NCBI RefSeq assembly: GCF_042159835.1
Contig: NZ_JBBVGT010000002.1
Span: 372,001-436,000, forward strand
Direction: 5' to 3'
Length of the DNA stretch: 64,000 bases
Origin: Albibacterium profundi
Lineage (GTDB): Bacteria; Bacteroidota; Bacteroidia; Sphingobacteriales; Sphingobacteriaceae
The notes under the pieces are model-generated. The model ran no database searches. It worked only from the letters and a program-made list of their open reading frames with translations, and was not told the origin of the DNA. This document shows, piece after piece, positions 24,240 to 32,726 of the stretch; positions within the stretch are counted from its first letter, which is position 1; each line of letters begins with the position of its first letter. The position numbers were made by a program, and so were the translations under genes.

Positions 24240-25889
24240 TTACTTGTTAAGCCGAAATACAGTTTCCCCTCCTATTACGGTGCGACTAACCTTTACATTT
24301 CTTAATTGTTCATCCGGGATCTCCATGATATCTTGTTCTAGAATCACAAAATCGGCTACTTTTCCATTTTCGATGCTTCCATGTGTATCTTCCTGAAATG
24401 ACGCAAAAGCCGACCAAATAGTCATCCCTTTTAATGCTTCCTCCCTACTGATAGCATCCTCAAGCTGGAAACCACCTTCTGGTTGGTTGTTGGCGTCGAC
24501 ACGTGCGACTGCTGCATGAAAACCGTATAAGGGGTTGAAGTGTTCAACGGGAAAGTCGCTCCCCAATGCCAACATACCATAAGCTTCCAGTAAATCTTTA
24601 TAGGCATAGGCGCCTTTCATGCGCTCTGCACCTAAACGATCTTCTGCCCAATACATATCAGAAGTGGCGTGGGTAGGCTGAACCGAAGGTATAATGGAAT
24701 AGGCTGCGAATTTTTCAAAATCAGTAGGCGCAATGATCTGTGCATGCTCAATTCGCCAACGACGATCATTTTCTCCCTTCAAATACTTACCGTACACATC
24801 AAGCATAATGCGGTTTGCTGAATCTCCAATAGCATGGGTGTTTATCTGAAAATCAGTTTCGCTCAACACACCTACAACTGAATCTAACTTCGACGGTGAC
24901 AATAGAAGAAAACCGGATGTTGACGCATCTGAATAAGGATGCAATAAGCAAGCTCCACGCGAACCTAAAGCCCCATCGGCCATGAGCTTAAATGAACGTA
25001 CATTTAAGCGATCGCTAGCATAGGTACCTTCTTTCTGATAATGCTGTAAGTTTCTTTCGCTGAGCGCTACCATCGCATAATCACGGATTTTTAAGTCTCC
25101 ACTTTCATATAATTTTTTTAGCAAGTCAATTTGATTTATGCTTAGACCGGCATCCGCGATGGTTGTCAACCCAACGGAAACGCACGAGTCTTGCGCTTTT
25201 AATAGCTGACGTGTTAGATCAGCCTCTGTCGGGTCAGGAATATTACGCCGCACTACCCCCATAGCATTATCAATCAATACACCGGTCAGTCTATTATTAT
25301 CAGCTACGAAAAGACCGCCTTCAATTTCCCTCGGTTTGGTAACACCAGAAAGCTCTAAGGCCTTGTCATTAACAATGGCGGCATGTCCGTCGATACGTGT
25401 CAAGTAAATGGGTGTCTCAGGAAAGGCTTCATTAAGCAAATGATTGTCTGGAAATTCTTTCCCAGGCCACTTATTTTGGTCCCACCCTCTTCCTAAAATC
25501 CATTTGTTGTCTGGATTAGCTTCATGGAATGCTCTTAATCGTTCCACCACCTCTTCAAAACTTTGCGTATTGATCAAATCGGCTTGATCAAGAGTACTAC
25601 CCAAACCGAAGAAGTGGGCATGTGAATCATAAAATCCAGGGTAAACTGGTTTCCCCTCAGCATCGATCGTCTCGGCAGCCTGATAATTATTTAAGATATC
25701 TTCGCTTGTTCCTATTTCTATAAACTTTCCGTCGGCCACGGCAAATGCTTCTGCAGTCGAGAATAAGCTATCGACCGTGTAAATATTTGCATTGTGGACA
25801 ATTAGGTCTACATTTGTCTTAGAGGAGCATGCGGCCATAAGTATTGTTAAACATATAACCAAGCTGTTTAATAATGGATGTCTTTTCAT
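24240..25889 (-). CDS. YtcJ-like metal-dependent amidohydrolase, lipoprotein
   Basis: 549 residues; lipobox ILMAACSSK with Cys21. An amidohydrolase superfamily member of the Amidohydro_3/YtcJ type: ANIYTVDSLFSTAEAFAVADGK strands, PGFYDSHAHFFGLG with the metal-binding HxH near residue 90, NTHAIGDSANRIML and MLALGSDFPVEHFNP with the late metal-site Asp, then a composite domain ending NGKVADFVILEQD. Family members hydrolyse amide or related bonds; the substrate is unknown. The lipid anchor places it outside the cytoplasm. It ends about 120 bp from the tRNA. Confidence 0.9.
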   Translation of the reverse strand: MKRHPLLNSLVICLTILMAACSSKTNVDLIVHNANIYTVDSLFSTAEAFAVADGKFIEIGTSEDILNNYQAAETIDAEGKPVYPGFYDSHAHFFGLGSTLDQADLINTQSFEEVVERLRAFHEANPDNKWILGRGWDQNKWPGKEFPDNHLLNEAFPETPIYLTRIDGHAAIVNDKALELSGVTKPREIEGGLFVADNNRLTGVLIDNAMGVVRRNIPDPTEADLTRQLLKAQDSCVSVGLTTIADAGLSINQIDLLKKLYESGDLKIRDYAMVALSERNLQHYQKEGTYASDRLNVRSFKLMADGALGSRGACLLHPYSDASTSGFLLLSPSKLDSVVGVLSETDFQINTHAIGDSANRIMLDVYGKYLKGENDRRWRIEHAQIIAPTDFEKFAAYSIIPSVQPTHATSDMYWAEDRLGAERMKGAYAYKDLLEAYGMLALGSDFPVEHFNPLYGFHAAVARVDANNQPEGGFQLEDAISREEALKGMTIWSAFASFQEDTHGSIENGKVADFVILEQDIMEIPDEQLRNVKVSRTVIGGETVFRLNK

Positions 25890-25900
25890 TTATTCGTGGT

Positions 25901-26788
25901 TTATGGTTGCGTATCTAGAGATGCACGGATCATGCGGTCATTTCCCGAAATATCTTTCTTTAAAATAATATTTTTAAATCCATTGGCTGACAAATAGTCA
26001 ACGAGCTCTTCCCCATATTGTTGATTGATTTCAAAATAGATCAATCCACCGTCATGTAAGTTTTTTATAGCATATGCCGCAATCGTTGTATAGAAAATCA
26101 ACGGATTTTCTTGTTTAACAAATAAGGCTTGATGAGGTTCGTAGTCAACGACATTTTGATGCATACCCTTTTTTTCTTCCGAACCAATATACGGAGGGTT
26201 GCTCACAATGATATGAAATTTCTGATTTAATTCATTGACATAGGGTTCAGCTTGCAAAATGTCAAGCTGCAGAAAATCAATGTCAGCTTGGTGAAGTTCT
26301 GCATTTTCCTTAGCAACCTGGAGTGCATCCGAGGATATATCTACGGCGTGGACACGGGTTTTGACAGGTGACTTTTTTTTCAAAGTGATAGGGATGCAAC
26401 CACTTCCGGTACCAACATCCAATATCTCAATAGGCTCTTGTAGTTGTTTGGAATCAGTGAGATCATCTACTATCCACGTGACAAGCTCCTCTGTTTCCGG
26501 ACGCGGGATTAAAACCGACTCGTTGACGATGAACTTTTCTCCCAGGAAGTATGAGTAGCCTACAATGTGCTGAATGGGTCGCCCTTTCTCTAAGTCTAAA
26601 AGTATTTGATGAATGGTTTGCGTTTCAGCCTCGCTTAGCTGTAATCGGGAATCGAGTTTTAATTGCATACGTCCACGATTAAGTACATGCTCCAGACTCA
26701 GCCAAAACAGTTCCGTTGCTTCAGACGGCGAATAAAGGTGTGTTAATGATTCAATAAAGTTTTGCCGAATTTTATGAGGTTGCAGCAT
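25901..26788 (-). CDS. prmC: Release factor glutamine methyltransferase
   Basis: 295 residues, normal for the family. The N-terminal helical domain includes GRPIQHIVGYSYFLGEKF near 69-86; the Rossmann methyltransferase domain has the SAM loop DVGTGSG at 124-130 and the NPPYIG motif at 197-202, which holds the Gln side chain of the GGQ loop of RF1/RF2. It methylates that glutamine in the cytosol to speed peptide release. It is divergent from ribD with a 58-bp gap and 11 bp upstream of the amidohydrolase gene on the same strand. Confidence 0.95.
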   Translation of the reverse strand: MLQPHKIRQNFIESLTHLYSPSEATELFWLSLEHVLNRGRMQLKLDSRLQLSEAETQTIHQILLDLEKGRPIQHIVGYSYFLGEKFIVNESVLIPRPETEELVTWIVDDLTDSKQLQEPIEILDVGTGSGCIPITLKKKSPVKTRVHAVDISSDALQVAKENAELHQADIDFLQLDILQAEPYVNELNQKFHIIVSNPPYIGSEEKKGMHQNVVDYEPHQALFVKQENPLIFYTTIAAYAIKNLHDGGLIYFEINQQYGEELVDYLSANGFKNIILKKDISGNDRMIRASLDTQP

Positions 26789-26834
26789 GGGCGACTTATT
26801 TAATATTCAAATCTACATAAAATAACGAAAGACC

Positions 26835-26842
26835 TATATTTG
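26835..26842 (+). promoter_or_regulatory. -7 box of ribD, four bases from its ATG
   Basis: TATATTTG matches TAnnTTTG, and the ATG at 26847 follows after only CATT. A transcript from this box would have almost no leader. No clear -33 element is seen. Confidence 0.45.
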
Positions 26843-26846
26843 CATT

Positions 26847-27896
26847 ATGCAGAACCATGATATATATATGCGTCGTTGTCTCGACCTAGCATCTTTGGGT
26901 GCCGGTTCGGTGAGTCCTAACCCGATGGTAGGCGCGGTTATCGTACATGACCAACAGGTCATCGGCGAAGGTTGGCATGAGCGATATGGTCAGGCGCACG
27001 CAGAGGTGAATGCTATTAATCAGGTTTTAACTAGCTATAACTCTCAAGCCGAAGAATTATTAAGGAATTCCACGCTCTATGTGAGCTTAGAGCCTTGTTC
27101 TCATCATGGTAAAACTCCGCCCTGTGTCGACTTGATTATTAAACACCAGATACCGCATGTTGTAATTGGCTGTCGGGATTCATTCGATAAGGTAAACGGT
27201 CAAGGCATAAAACGTTTGACCGATGCCGGGGTTCGGGTGACCGAAGGTGTGTTGGAGAAGGAAGCACGCCACCTTAACCGCCGTTTCTTTACGCAGATCT
27301 CGAAAAAGCGTCCCTATATCATTTTGAAATGGGCGCAAACGGCTGACGGCTATTTTGCGCCGGTTGACGCACAACAGAAATGGATCAGCAGCAAGCAGTC
27401 GAAATTACTTGTTCACCGATGGCGAAGTGAGGAAGATGCTATCTTGGTAGGCAAGAACACAGCATTGATTGATAACCCTCAACTAAATACTCGCTTGTGG
27501 AAGGGGAAAAATCCGAAACGGATTGTAATGGACAGAAACTTGGAGCTTCCTCCTAACCTTCATCTGTTCGACAAGAGTGTGGAAACAATTGTTCTCAATG
27601 AGAAAAAAACTGATATCCAGGCTAACCTGAAATATATTTCTTTAGAGAGCTTTGATTTCTATTTGGCAGAGAGCGTAAGCTTCCAGCTATTCCTGCTGGA
27701 TATTCAATCGGTTATTATCGAAGGTGGCGCCAAAACAATCGATCTCTTTATTAAATCCGGCCTTTGGGATGAAGCGCGTGTGTTTACGTCGGACACAATT
27801 TGGGGCGAAGGGCTTGCTGCTCCTCGCATCAACGCAGGGCCGACAGAATCGTTGCGGATAGGTAGCGACCAACTCTCTATATATTATCGCCCATGA
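26847..27896 (+). CDS. ribD: Bifunctional riboflavin-synthesis deaminase/reductase
   Basis: 349 residues with both domains. The N-terminal zinc deaminase has NPMVGAVIV, HAEVNAI (His51, Glu53) and EPCSHHGKTPPC (Cys84, Cys93). The C-terminal reductase (about 145-349) has RPYIILKWAQTADG and VIIEGGAKTIDLFI. It converts diaminohydroxyphosphoribosylaminopyrimidine to the reduced phosphoribosylamino-uracil in the cytosol. The start YMRRCLDLA aligns with known RibD N-termini, supporting the ATG at 26847. No FMN riboswitch precedes it, and no other rib gene is near. Confidence 0.95.
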   Translation: MQNHDIYMRRCLDLASLGAGSVSPNPMVGAVIVHDQQVIGEGWHERYGQAHAEVNAINQVLTSYNSQAEELLRNSTLYVSLEPCSHHGKTPPCVDLIIKHQIPHVVIGCRDSFDKVNGQGIKRLTDAGVRVTEGVLEKEARHLNRRFFTQISKKRPYIILKWAQTADGYFAPVDAQQKWISSKQSKLLVHRWRSEEDAILVGKNTALIDNPQLNTRLWKGKNPKRIVMDRNLELPPNLHLFDKSVETIVLNEKKTDIQANLKYISLESFDFYLAESVSFQLFLLDIQSVIIEGGAKTIDLFIKSGLWDEARVFTSDTIWGEGLAAPRINAGPTESLRIGSDQLSIYYRP

Positions 27897-28762
27897 TATT
27901 CGTATTTTTTAGCATTGTCTGCAGCGTTTTAGTTTCAATTATTTTGAAGCTGGCCAAACGTTACGAAATCAGTACCAATCAGATTATTGCTTGGAATTAT
28001 CCAATGGCCGTGATATTAAATTTGATTTTCTATAAGCCTCAGATCCAACAGATTTCATTTAATACCGGAAATACGAGTCTATATCTTGTGCTCGGTTTTT
28101 TACTACCGGCATTGTTTTTAGCAATCGCCGCCGCTATTAAATACACCGGGATTGTTAGGACCGATATTGCACAAAGAACGTCGATCTTTATCCCACTCAT
28201 TGCTGCCTTCCTTATCTTTCATGAGGACCCGACAATCCAATCCATAATCGGCATCGCCGTCGGTATCGCAGCTATTATTTGCTCGATCAGATGGAATGCT
28301 TCGTCAAATGCTAACTCCGGAAAGGCAGGATGGCTATATCCATTGATTATCTTCTTCGGAATGGGTCTGATCGACATTCTGTTCAAGCAGATAGCGCAAC
28401 ATAAAGAAGTGCCGTACACAGCTTCCGTTTTGTGTGTATTCATTATTGCGATGGTTATTTCGTTCATCTATATCGGTGCAAGAATATATCGGGGATCGGA
28501 AAAGTTCAGCCTAGTATCGATTTTTTGGGGTCTTCTTTTGGGTGCGTTTAATTTTGGTAATATTTTGTTTTATATGAAAGCGCATCGCGCGATACCAGAC
28601 AACCCATCAGTTGTCTTTTCGGCCATGAATATCGGGGTGATAGCGCTTGGTGCGGTAGTAGGCTTGTATCTATTTAAAGAAAAGTTATCAGTCTTAAATA
28701 AAGTTGGTATTTTGCTTGCTATCATTTCTATCCTTATTATTGCCGGCAATGAGTCTATTTGA
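27893..28762 (+). CDS. EamA/DMT-family transporter
   Basis: 289 residues in about ten hydrophobic helices, arranged as two EamA repeats (about 1-135 and 148-289); the second ends LGAVVGLYLFKEKLSVLNKVGILLAIISILII, the typical EamA C-terminal pair. An inner-membrane permease or exporter of small metabolites; substrate unknown. It overlaps ribD by 4 bp and the YigZ-type gene by 14 bp, so the three form one operon. That linkage alone does not make it a riboflavin carrier. Confidence 0.85.
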   Translation: MIFVFFSIVCSVLVSIILKLAKRYEISTNQIIAWNYPMAVILNLIFYKPQIQQISFNTGNTSLYLVLGFLLPALFLAIAAAIKYTGIVRTDIAQRTSIFIPLIAAFLIFHEDPTIQSIIGIAVGIAAIICSIRWNASSNANSGKAGWLYPLIIFFGMGLIDILFKQIAQHKEVPYTASVLCVFIIAMVISFIYIGARIYRGSEKFSLVSIFWGLLLGAFNFGNILFYMKAHRAIPDNPSVVFSAMNIGVIALGAVVGLYLFKEKLSVLNKVGILLAIISILIIAGNESI

Positions 28763-29366
28763 AGATACGTACACGACGATTGAAAATCCAGTCACCGGGT
28801 TATTTAAAGATAAAGGGAGCAAGTTCATAGCCTATGCATTTCCGTTTAACGATGAGCATGAGCTAAAAGATTTACTGATGAAGGTAAAGACCGAGCACCC
28901 GAAAGCCCGTCATCATTGTTATGCCTACCGGTTGGGTATCGACCGATCAGTATTCAGAGTCAACGATGACGGTGAGCCGGCCGGATCTGCCGGACGTCCT
29001 ATATTAAACACATTGTTATCAGCAGATTTGACTAACATCCTCGTTGTAGTTGTCCGGTATTTCGGTGGAACCTTATTGGGAATACCGGGATTAATCAATG
29101 CATATAAATCTGCTACACAGGATGCAATAGATCAAGCAGATACAATTGAAAAACATGAACAAGATGTTTATGAAATTCAATTTGAATATCCGCAGATGAA
29201 CGATATTATGCGGGTAGTAAAGGATGAAAACCTAGATGTAGTTAAACAGGATTTTGAAATTAGCTGTTTGATGCAAATTGCTATCCGGAAAACGATGGTA
29301 AACCGATTGGCGGATCAGATTGCTAGCCTTCCAAATACGAAACTGAAATACTTACGAACTATTTAG
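28749..29366 (+). CDS. YigZ/IMPACT-family protein
   Basis: The ATG at 28749 (MSLFEDTYTTI) is preferred over an upstream in-frame start at 28704, which would read as transporter-like hydrophobic sequence. 205 residues: an Impact domain with SKFIAYAFPF, HHCYAYRLG, NDDGEPAGSAGRPIL and VVVRYFGGTLLGIPGLI, then a C-terminal DUF1949-like ferredoxin-fold domain. The family is conserved and cytosolic; the eukaryotic relative IMPACT acts on translation control, but the bacterial role is not settled. It overlaps the convergent PPK2 gene by 8 bp. Confidence 0.9.
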   Translation: MSLFEDTYTTIENPVTGLFKDKGSKFIAYAFPFNDEHELKDLLMKVKTEHPKARHHCYAYRLGIDRSVFRVNDDGEPAGSAGRPILNTLLSADLTNILVVVVRYFGGTLLGIPGLINAYKSATQDAIDQADTIEKHEQDVYEIQFEYPQMNDIMRVVKDENLDVVKQDFEISCLMQIAIRKTMVNRLADQIASLPNTKLKYLRTI

Positions 29367-30249
29367 TCTCTTTTTTCTCGTCTAACAGTTGGTCGCGATA
29401 AACATCGAGACGATCTTCTTGCTTTTTACTTACTGTAGGAAAATCAGGCTCCATCTCTTGCAGGGTTTCGACGATGATGCGACCGATCGCTAATCTCGAG
29501 AACCATTTTTTATCAGCCGGGATAATATACCAAGGAGCGCTATCGGTGCTCGTCTCATTGATACATTCTTCATATACCTGTTGGTATTGATCCCACAAAG
29601 CGCGCTCGTCTAAATCGCCTGCGGAAAACTTCCAGTGTTTATCTTCTTCATTCAATCGATCCAGAAACCGATCACGTTGTTCTTCTTTTGACAGATGCAG
29701 GAAAAATTTGATAATAGTGGTACCGTTCCGAGTCAGATGTTCCTCGAACTGTCGAATACTTTTATACCGATCGCTCCAAAACTCTTCAGTAATATCAGAT
29801 TCCTTTCTAATTCCGGGGAGTCGCTCTTTTAATATATATTCTGGATGCACTTTACAAACCAGTACATATTCATAATGAGACCGGTTATGAATGCCTATTC
29901 GCCCACGCTCTGGCAGTGCATCATAATGCCGCCAAAGAAAATCATGGTCGTAATCTTCATCATTCGGTTGCTTAAAGCTAAACACCTGACAGCCTTGCGG
30001 GTTCACACCGCTCATAACATGTTCGATAGCACTGTCTTTACCAGCTGCGTCCATGGCTTGAAAGACAATTAATAGACTCTTCCTATCCTCTGCATACAGT
30101 CGCTCTTGCAACTCAAACAAGGAATCCTGAAAGTCTTTTAGATCTTCTTTGGCATCGTCTTTAGAAAGACCAAATGTTTCATCTGTCTTAAAGTCAGCTA
30201 GTTTAATCGATTTTCCTGATACTTTAAATTGCTCGTATTTTTTGCTCAT
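29359..30249 (-). CDS. Polyphosphate kinase 2 family protein
   Basis: 296 residues, a single PPK2 domain. The Walker A-like FQAMDAAGKDSAIEHV at 63-78, Walker B/lid sequences GRIGIHNRSHYEYVLVCKVHP near 116-136, and FFLHLSKEEQRDRFLDRL are present. It transfers phosphate between polyphosphate and nucleotides. The one-domain form with GKDSAIEH belongs to the AMP/ADP-phosphorylating or class III-like group, but the class is uncertain by eye. Cytosolic, stand-alone. Confidence 0.92.
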   Translation of the reverse strand: MSKKYEQFKVSGKSIKLADFKTDETFGLSKDDAKEDLKDFQDSLFELQERLYAEDRKSLLIVFQAMDAAGKDSAIEHVMSGVNPQGCQVFSFKQPNDEDYDHDFLWRHYDALPERGRIGIHNRSHYEYVLVCKVHPEYILKERLPGIRKESDITEEFWSDRYKSIRQFEEHLTRNGTTIIKFFLHLSKEEQRDRFLDRLNEEDKHWKFSAGDLDERALWDQYQQVYEECINETSTDSAPWYIIPADKKWFSRLAIGRIIVETLQEMEPDFPTVSKKQEDRLDVYRDQLLDEKKETK

Positions 30250-30363
30250 CTCGATTCGTAATTTATATTCAGATCAATATATTCTCAGACGTGAATGATT
30301 CATAAGACTTAGGAAAATAAATATAAAGATAAATTTCTTCAAACATTTACGATATTTACGGAT

Positions 30364-32685
30364 ATGTTTAGAAGAATTAAGAACAGGTTCCTCCGCTATC
30401 TGCTCATTTTCATTTACTTTATTATCATTTTCATCTGCGCAGTAGAGATTAACTTCCTCAATCTTTTCGGGTACTCTCCCAATCGGGATGATATTCAGAT
30501 GCCAGAGTTAAGCGTTGCTTCACATTTGTATACAGCGGATGGAAAGCTGCTTGGAACGTACTTTAAACAAAACCGCAATCCGGTTCAACACGAAAATCTT
30601 TCCGAACCTTTGAAGGAGGCATTAATCTCGACGGAAGACATCCGTTTTTACAAACATAATGGAGTGGACTTTATCGCAGTGTTCACCAGTATTATATCGA
30701 CATTCCAAGGCGAAAAGCGCGGAGCGAGTACACTAACACAGCAACTTGCGAAAAACCTATATCAAACGCGTTATGATAAATCGGCCGGACTGCTAGGTAA
30801 AATTCCAGGTGTTAGGATGGTTATCATCAAAATTAAGGAATGGATGACTGCTTATAAGCTTGAAACAAAGTATTCTAAGGAGGAAATTCTAACAATGTAC
30901 CTAAACACGGTCTCCTTTGGAAACAATACATATGGTATTAAAACCGCAGCCAAACATTATTTCAATACAATACCGGATTCTTTAGATGCACCGCAGTCAG
31001 CCTTGCTTGTAGGTATGCTAAAGGGCACAACACTTTATAACCCAATCAGAAATCCTGAAAACTCGAAAAAACGAAGAAACGTAGTGCTCAGCCAGATGGC
31101 TAAAGAAAATTTTATCACTAAAGATCAACTTGCAGAGTATCAATCTTTGGACATCAACCTATCAGTAGCGGAAGTTGAGGATGAACTAATAGGGAACTCC
31201 TACTTAAGATCCGCCGTTTTGCGCTTTCTTGATGAATGGAGTGAGGAAAGTGGTTATGATATTTACGAGGACGGACTACAAATTTACACAAGCATTGACT
31301 CTAAAATGCAGGCCTACGCAGAAGAGGTAGTGGCAAAACAAATGCGAATTCTTCAAAATCGTTTCGAAAATGTCTGGGGCGATGATCTGCCATGGCGTGA
31401 CTCACAAGGTAATGTCGTTGAAGGGTTCTTAGAGAATTTAGCGAGCAAAACGGATTACTATGAATTTCTAAACGAAAAATATGATGGAATCCAGGATAGC
31501 ATTCAGTTTTACCTGACTCAAAAGAAAGAAATGAAGGTTTTTACTTGGGACGGAATGGAAACGGTAAATTATTCGACTCTCGACTCACTGGCGCATTATG
31601 CCAAGATGATCAATACCGGAATGATGTCAATGGATCCCTTCAACGGCGAAATTAAAGTTTGGGTAGGCGGGATAAATCATAAGTATTATAAATTTGACCA
31701 TGTTGACCAAGCTAGAAGGCAAGCCGGATCAACATTTAAGCCTTTTGCCTATCTGACGGCGATAGAACAAGGAATCGATCCTTGTGACAAATTCGTGGAT
31801 AAACCGGTTAGGATAGAGTATATAGAAAATGGCGAAGAAATGGTCTGGGAGCCTAAAAATGCAGATTGGAATTTTACTTACCAAAACATGTCGCTAAGAT
31901 GGGCGATGGGTCGTTCTGTTAATTCAATCACAGCTCAAATCACCGAAGAGGTTGGCTGGGACAATGTAGTTGAGACGGCGCACAGGGTAGGAATAGAAAG
32001 TCCGCTGAAGTCGGTGCCTTCTGTTAGTTTAGGATCAAACGATGTAAGTGTTTTGGAAATGGTAAAAGCATATGCTACTTTTTTAAACAAAGGGAATCAA
32101 GTAGACCCGGTGCTGGTGACAACCATTAAAGACAGACACGGGAAAGTAATCGCTGAATTTAAATCTGAAAACGAGCGTGTTATCAGTGAGGAGGATGCAT
32201 GGTTAATGTTATATATGCTTCGCGGAACGATGGACGAGCCGGGCGGAACGTCGCAGGCTCTTTGGGAGTGGGATTTATGGAAAGACGGAAATCAAATTGC
32301 GGGAAAAACAGGCACTTCATCTGATTATGTTGATGGTTGGTACATGGGTCTTACCAAAGATTTAGTAACCGGCGTTTGGGTTGGAAACGATGAACGAAGC
32401 ATTCATTTTAAAAGCTCGGCAACCGGTGAAGGCGCTCATACGGCGCTTCCAATCTTTGGTATGTTTATGGAGAAACTCTATCAAGATGAAAATGACGAAT
32501 ATACGTATGGTCCTTTCCCTGAACCCACAGTTGAAATTACGAAAGAATATAACTGTCCGACACCACGACCACGACGCCAAGTCGACTCAACTGAAGTTGA
32601 TTCCAGCGTAGTGCCTTTGCCTCATGCGATTGAAATGGATCGTATTCTTGAAGAGATTGAACGAAGTCTACCAGACAGTTTGTAA
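30364..32685 (+). CDS. Class A penicillin-binding protein (PBP1A-like)
   Basis: 773 residues. A membrane anchor (about 11-35) is followed by a GT51 transglycosylase domain (ALISTEDIRFYKHNGVD with the catalytic Glu, GASTLTQQLAKNLY) and a transpeptidase domain with the serine acylase site GSTFK (Ser456, Lys459), SVN (518-520) and KTGT (648-651). All catalytic motifs are intact. It polymerizes and crosslinks peptidoglycan on the periplasmic side. The tail (about 735-773) is acidic and Pro-rich. The next gene begins 41 bp downstream. Confidence 0.96.
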   Translation: MFRRIKNRFLRYLLIFIYFIIIFICAVEINFLNLFGYSPNRDDIQMPELSVASHLYTADGKLLGTYFKQNRNPVQHENLSEPLKEALISTEDIRFYKHNGVDFIAVFTSIISTFQGEKRGASTLTQQLAKNLYQTRYDKSAGLLGKIPGVRMVIIKIKEWMTAYKLETKYSKEEILTMYLNTVSFGNNTYGIKTAAKHYFNTIPDSLDAPQSALLVGMLKGTTLYNPIRNPENSKKRRNVVLSQMAKENFITKDQLAEYQSLDINLSVAEVEDELIGNSYLRSAVLRFLDEWSEESGYDIYEDGLQIYTSIDSKMQAYAEEVVAKQMRILQNRFENVWGDDLPWRDSQGNVVEGFLENLASKTDYYEFLNEKYDGIQDSIQFYLTQKKEMKVFTWDGMETVNYSTLDSLAHYAKMINTGMMSMDPFNGEIKVWVGGINHKYYKFDHVDQARRQAGSTFKPFAYLTAIEQGIDPCDKFVDKPVRIEYIENGEEMVWEPKNADWNFTYQNMSLRWAMGRSVNSITAQITEEVGWDNVVETAHRVGIESPLKSVPSVSLGSNDVSVLEMVKAYATFLNKGNQVDPVLVTTIKDRHGKVIAEFKSENERVISEEDAWLMLYMLRGTMDEPGGTSQALWEWDLWKDGNQIAGKTGTSSDYVDGWYMGLTKDLVTGVWVGNDERSIHFKSSATGEGAHTALPIFGMFMEKLYQDENDEYTYGPFPEPTVEITKEYNCPTPRPRRQVDSTEVDSSVVPLPHAIEMDRILEEIERSLPDSL

Positions 32686-32726
32686 ACAAAAAAACATATC
32701 TTTAACTAGACAATTATAAAGGAACG

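Noticed and set aside
26789..26846. FMN riboswitch upstream of ribD
   Set aside because: The gap is only 58 bp and the -7 box is four bases from the ATG, so no leader long enough exists.
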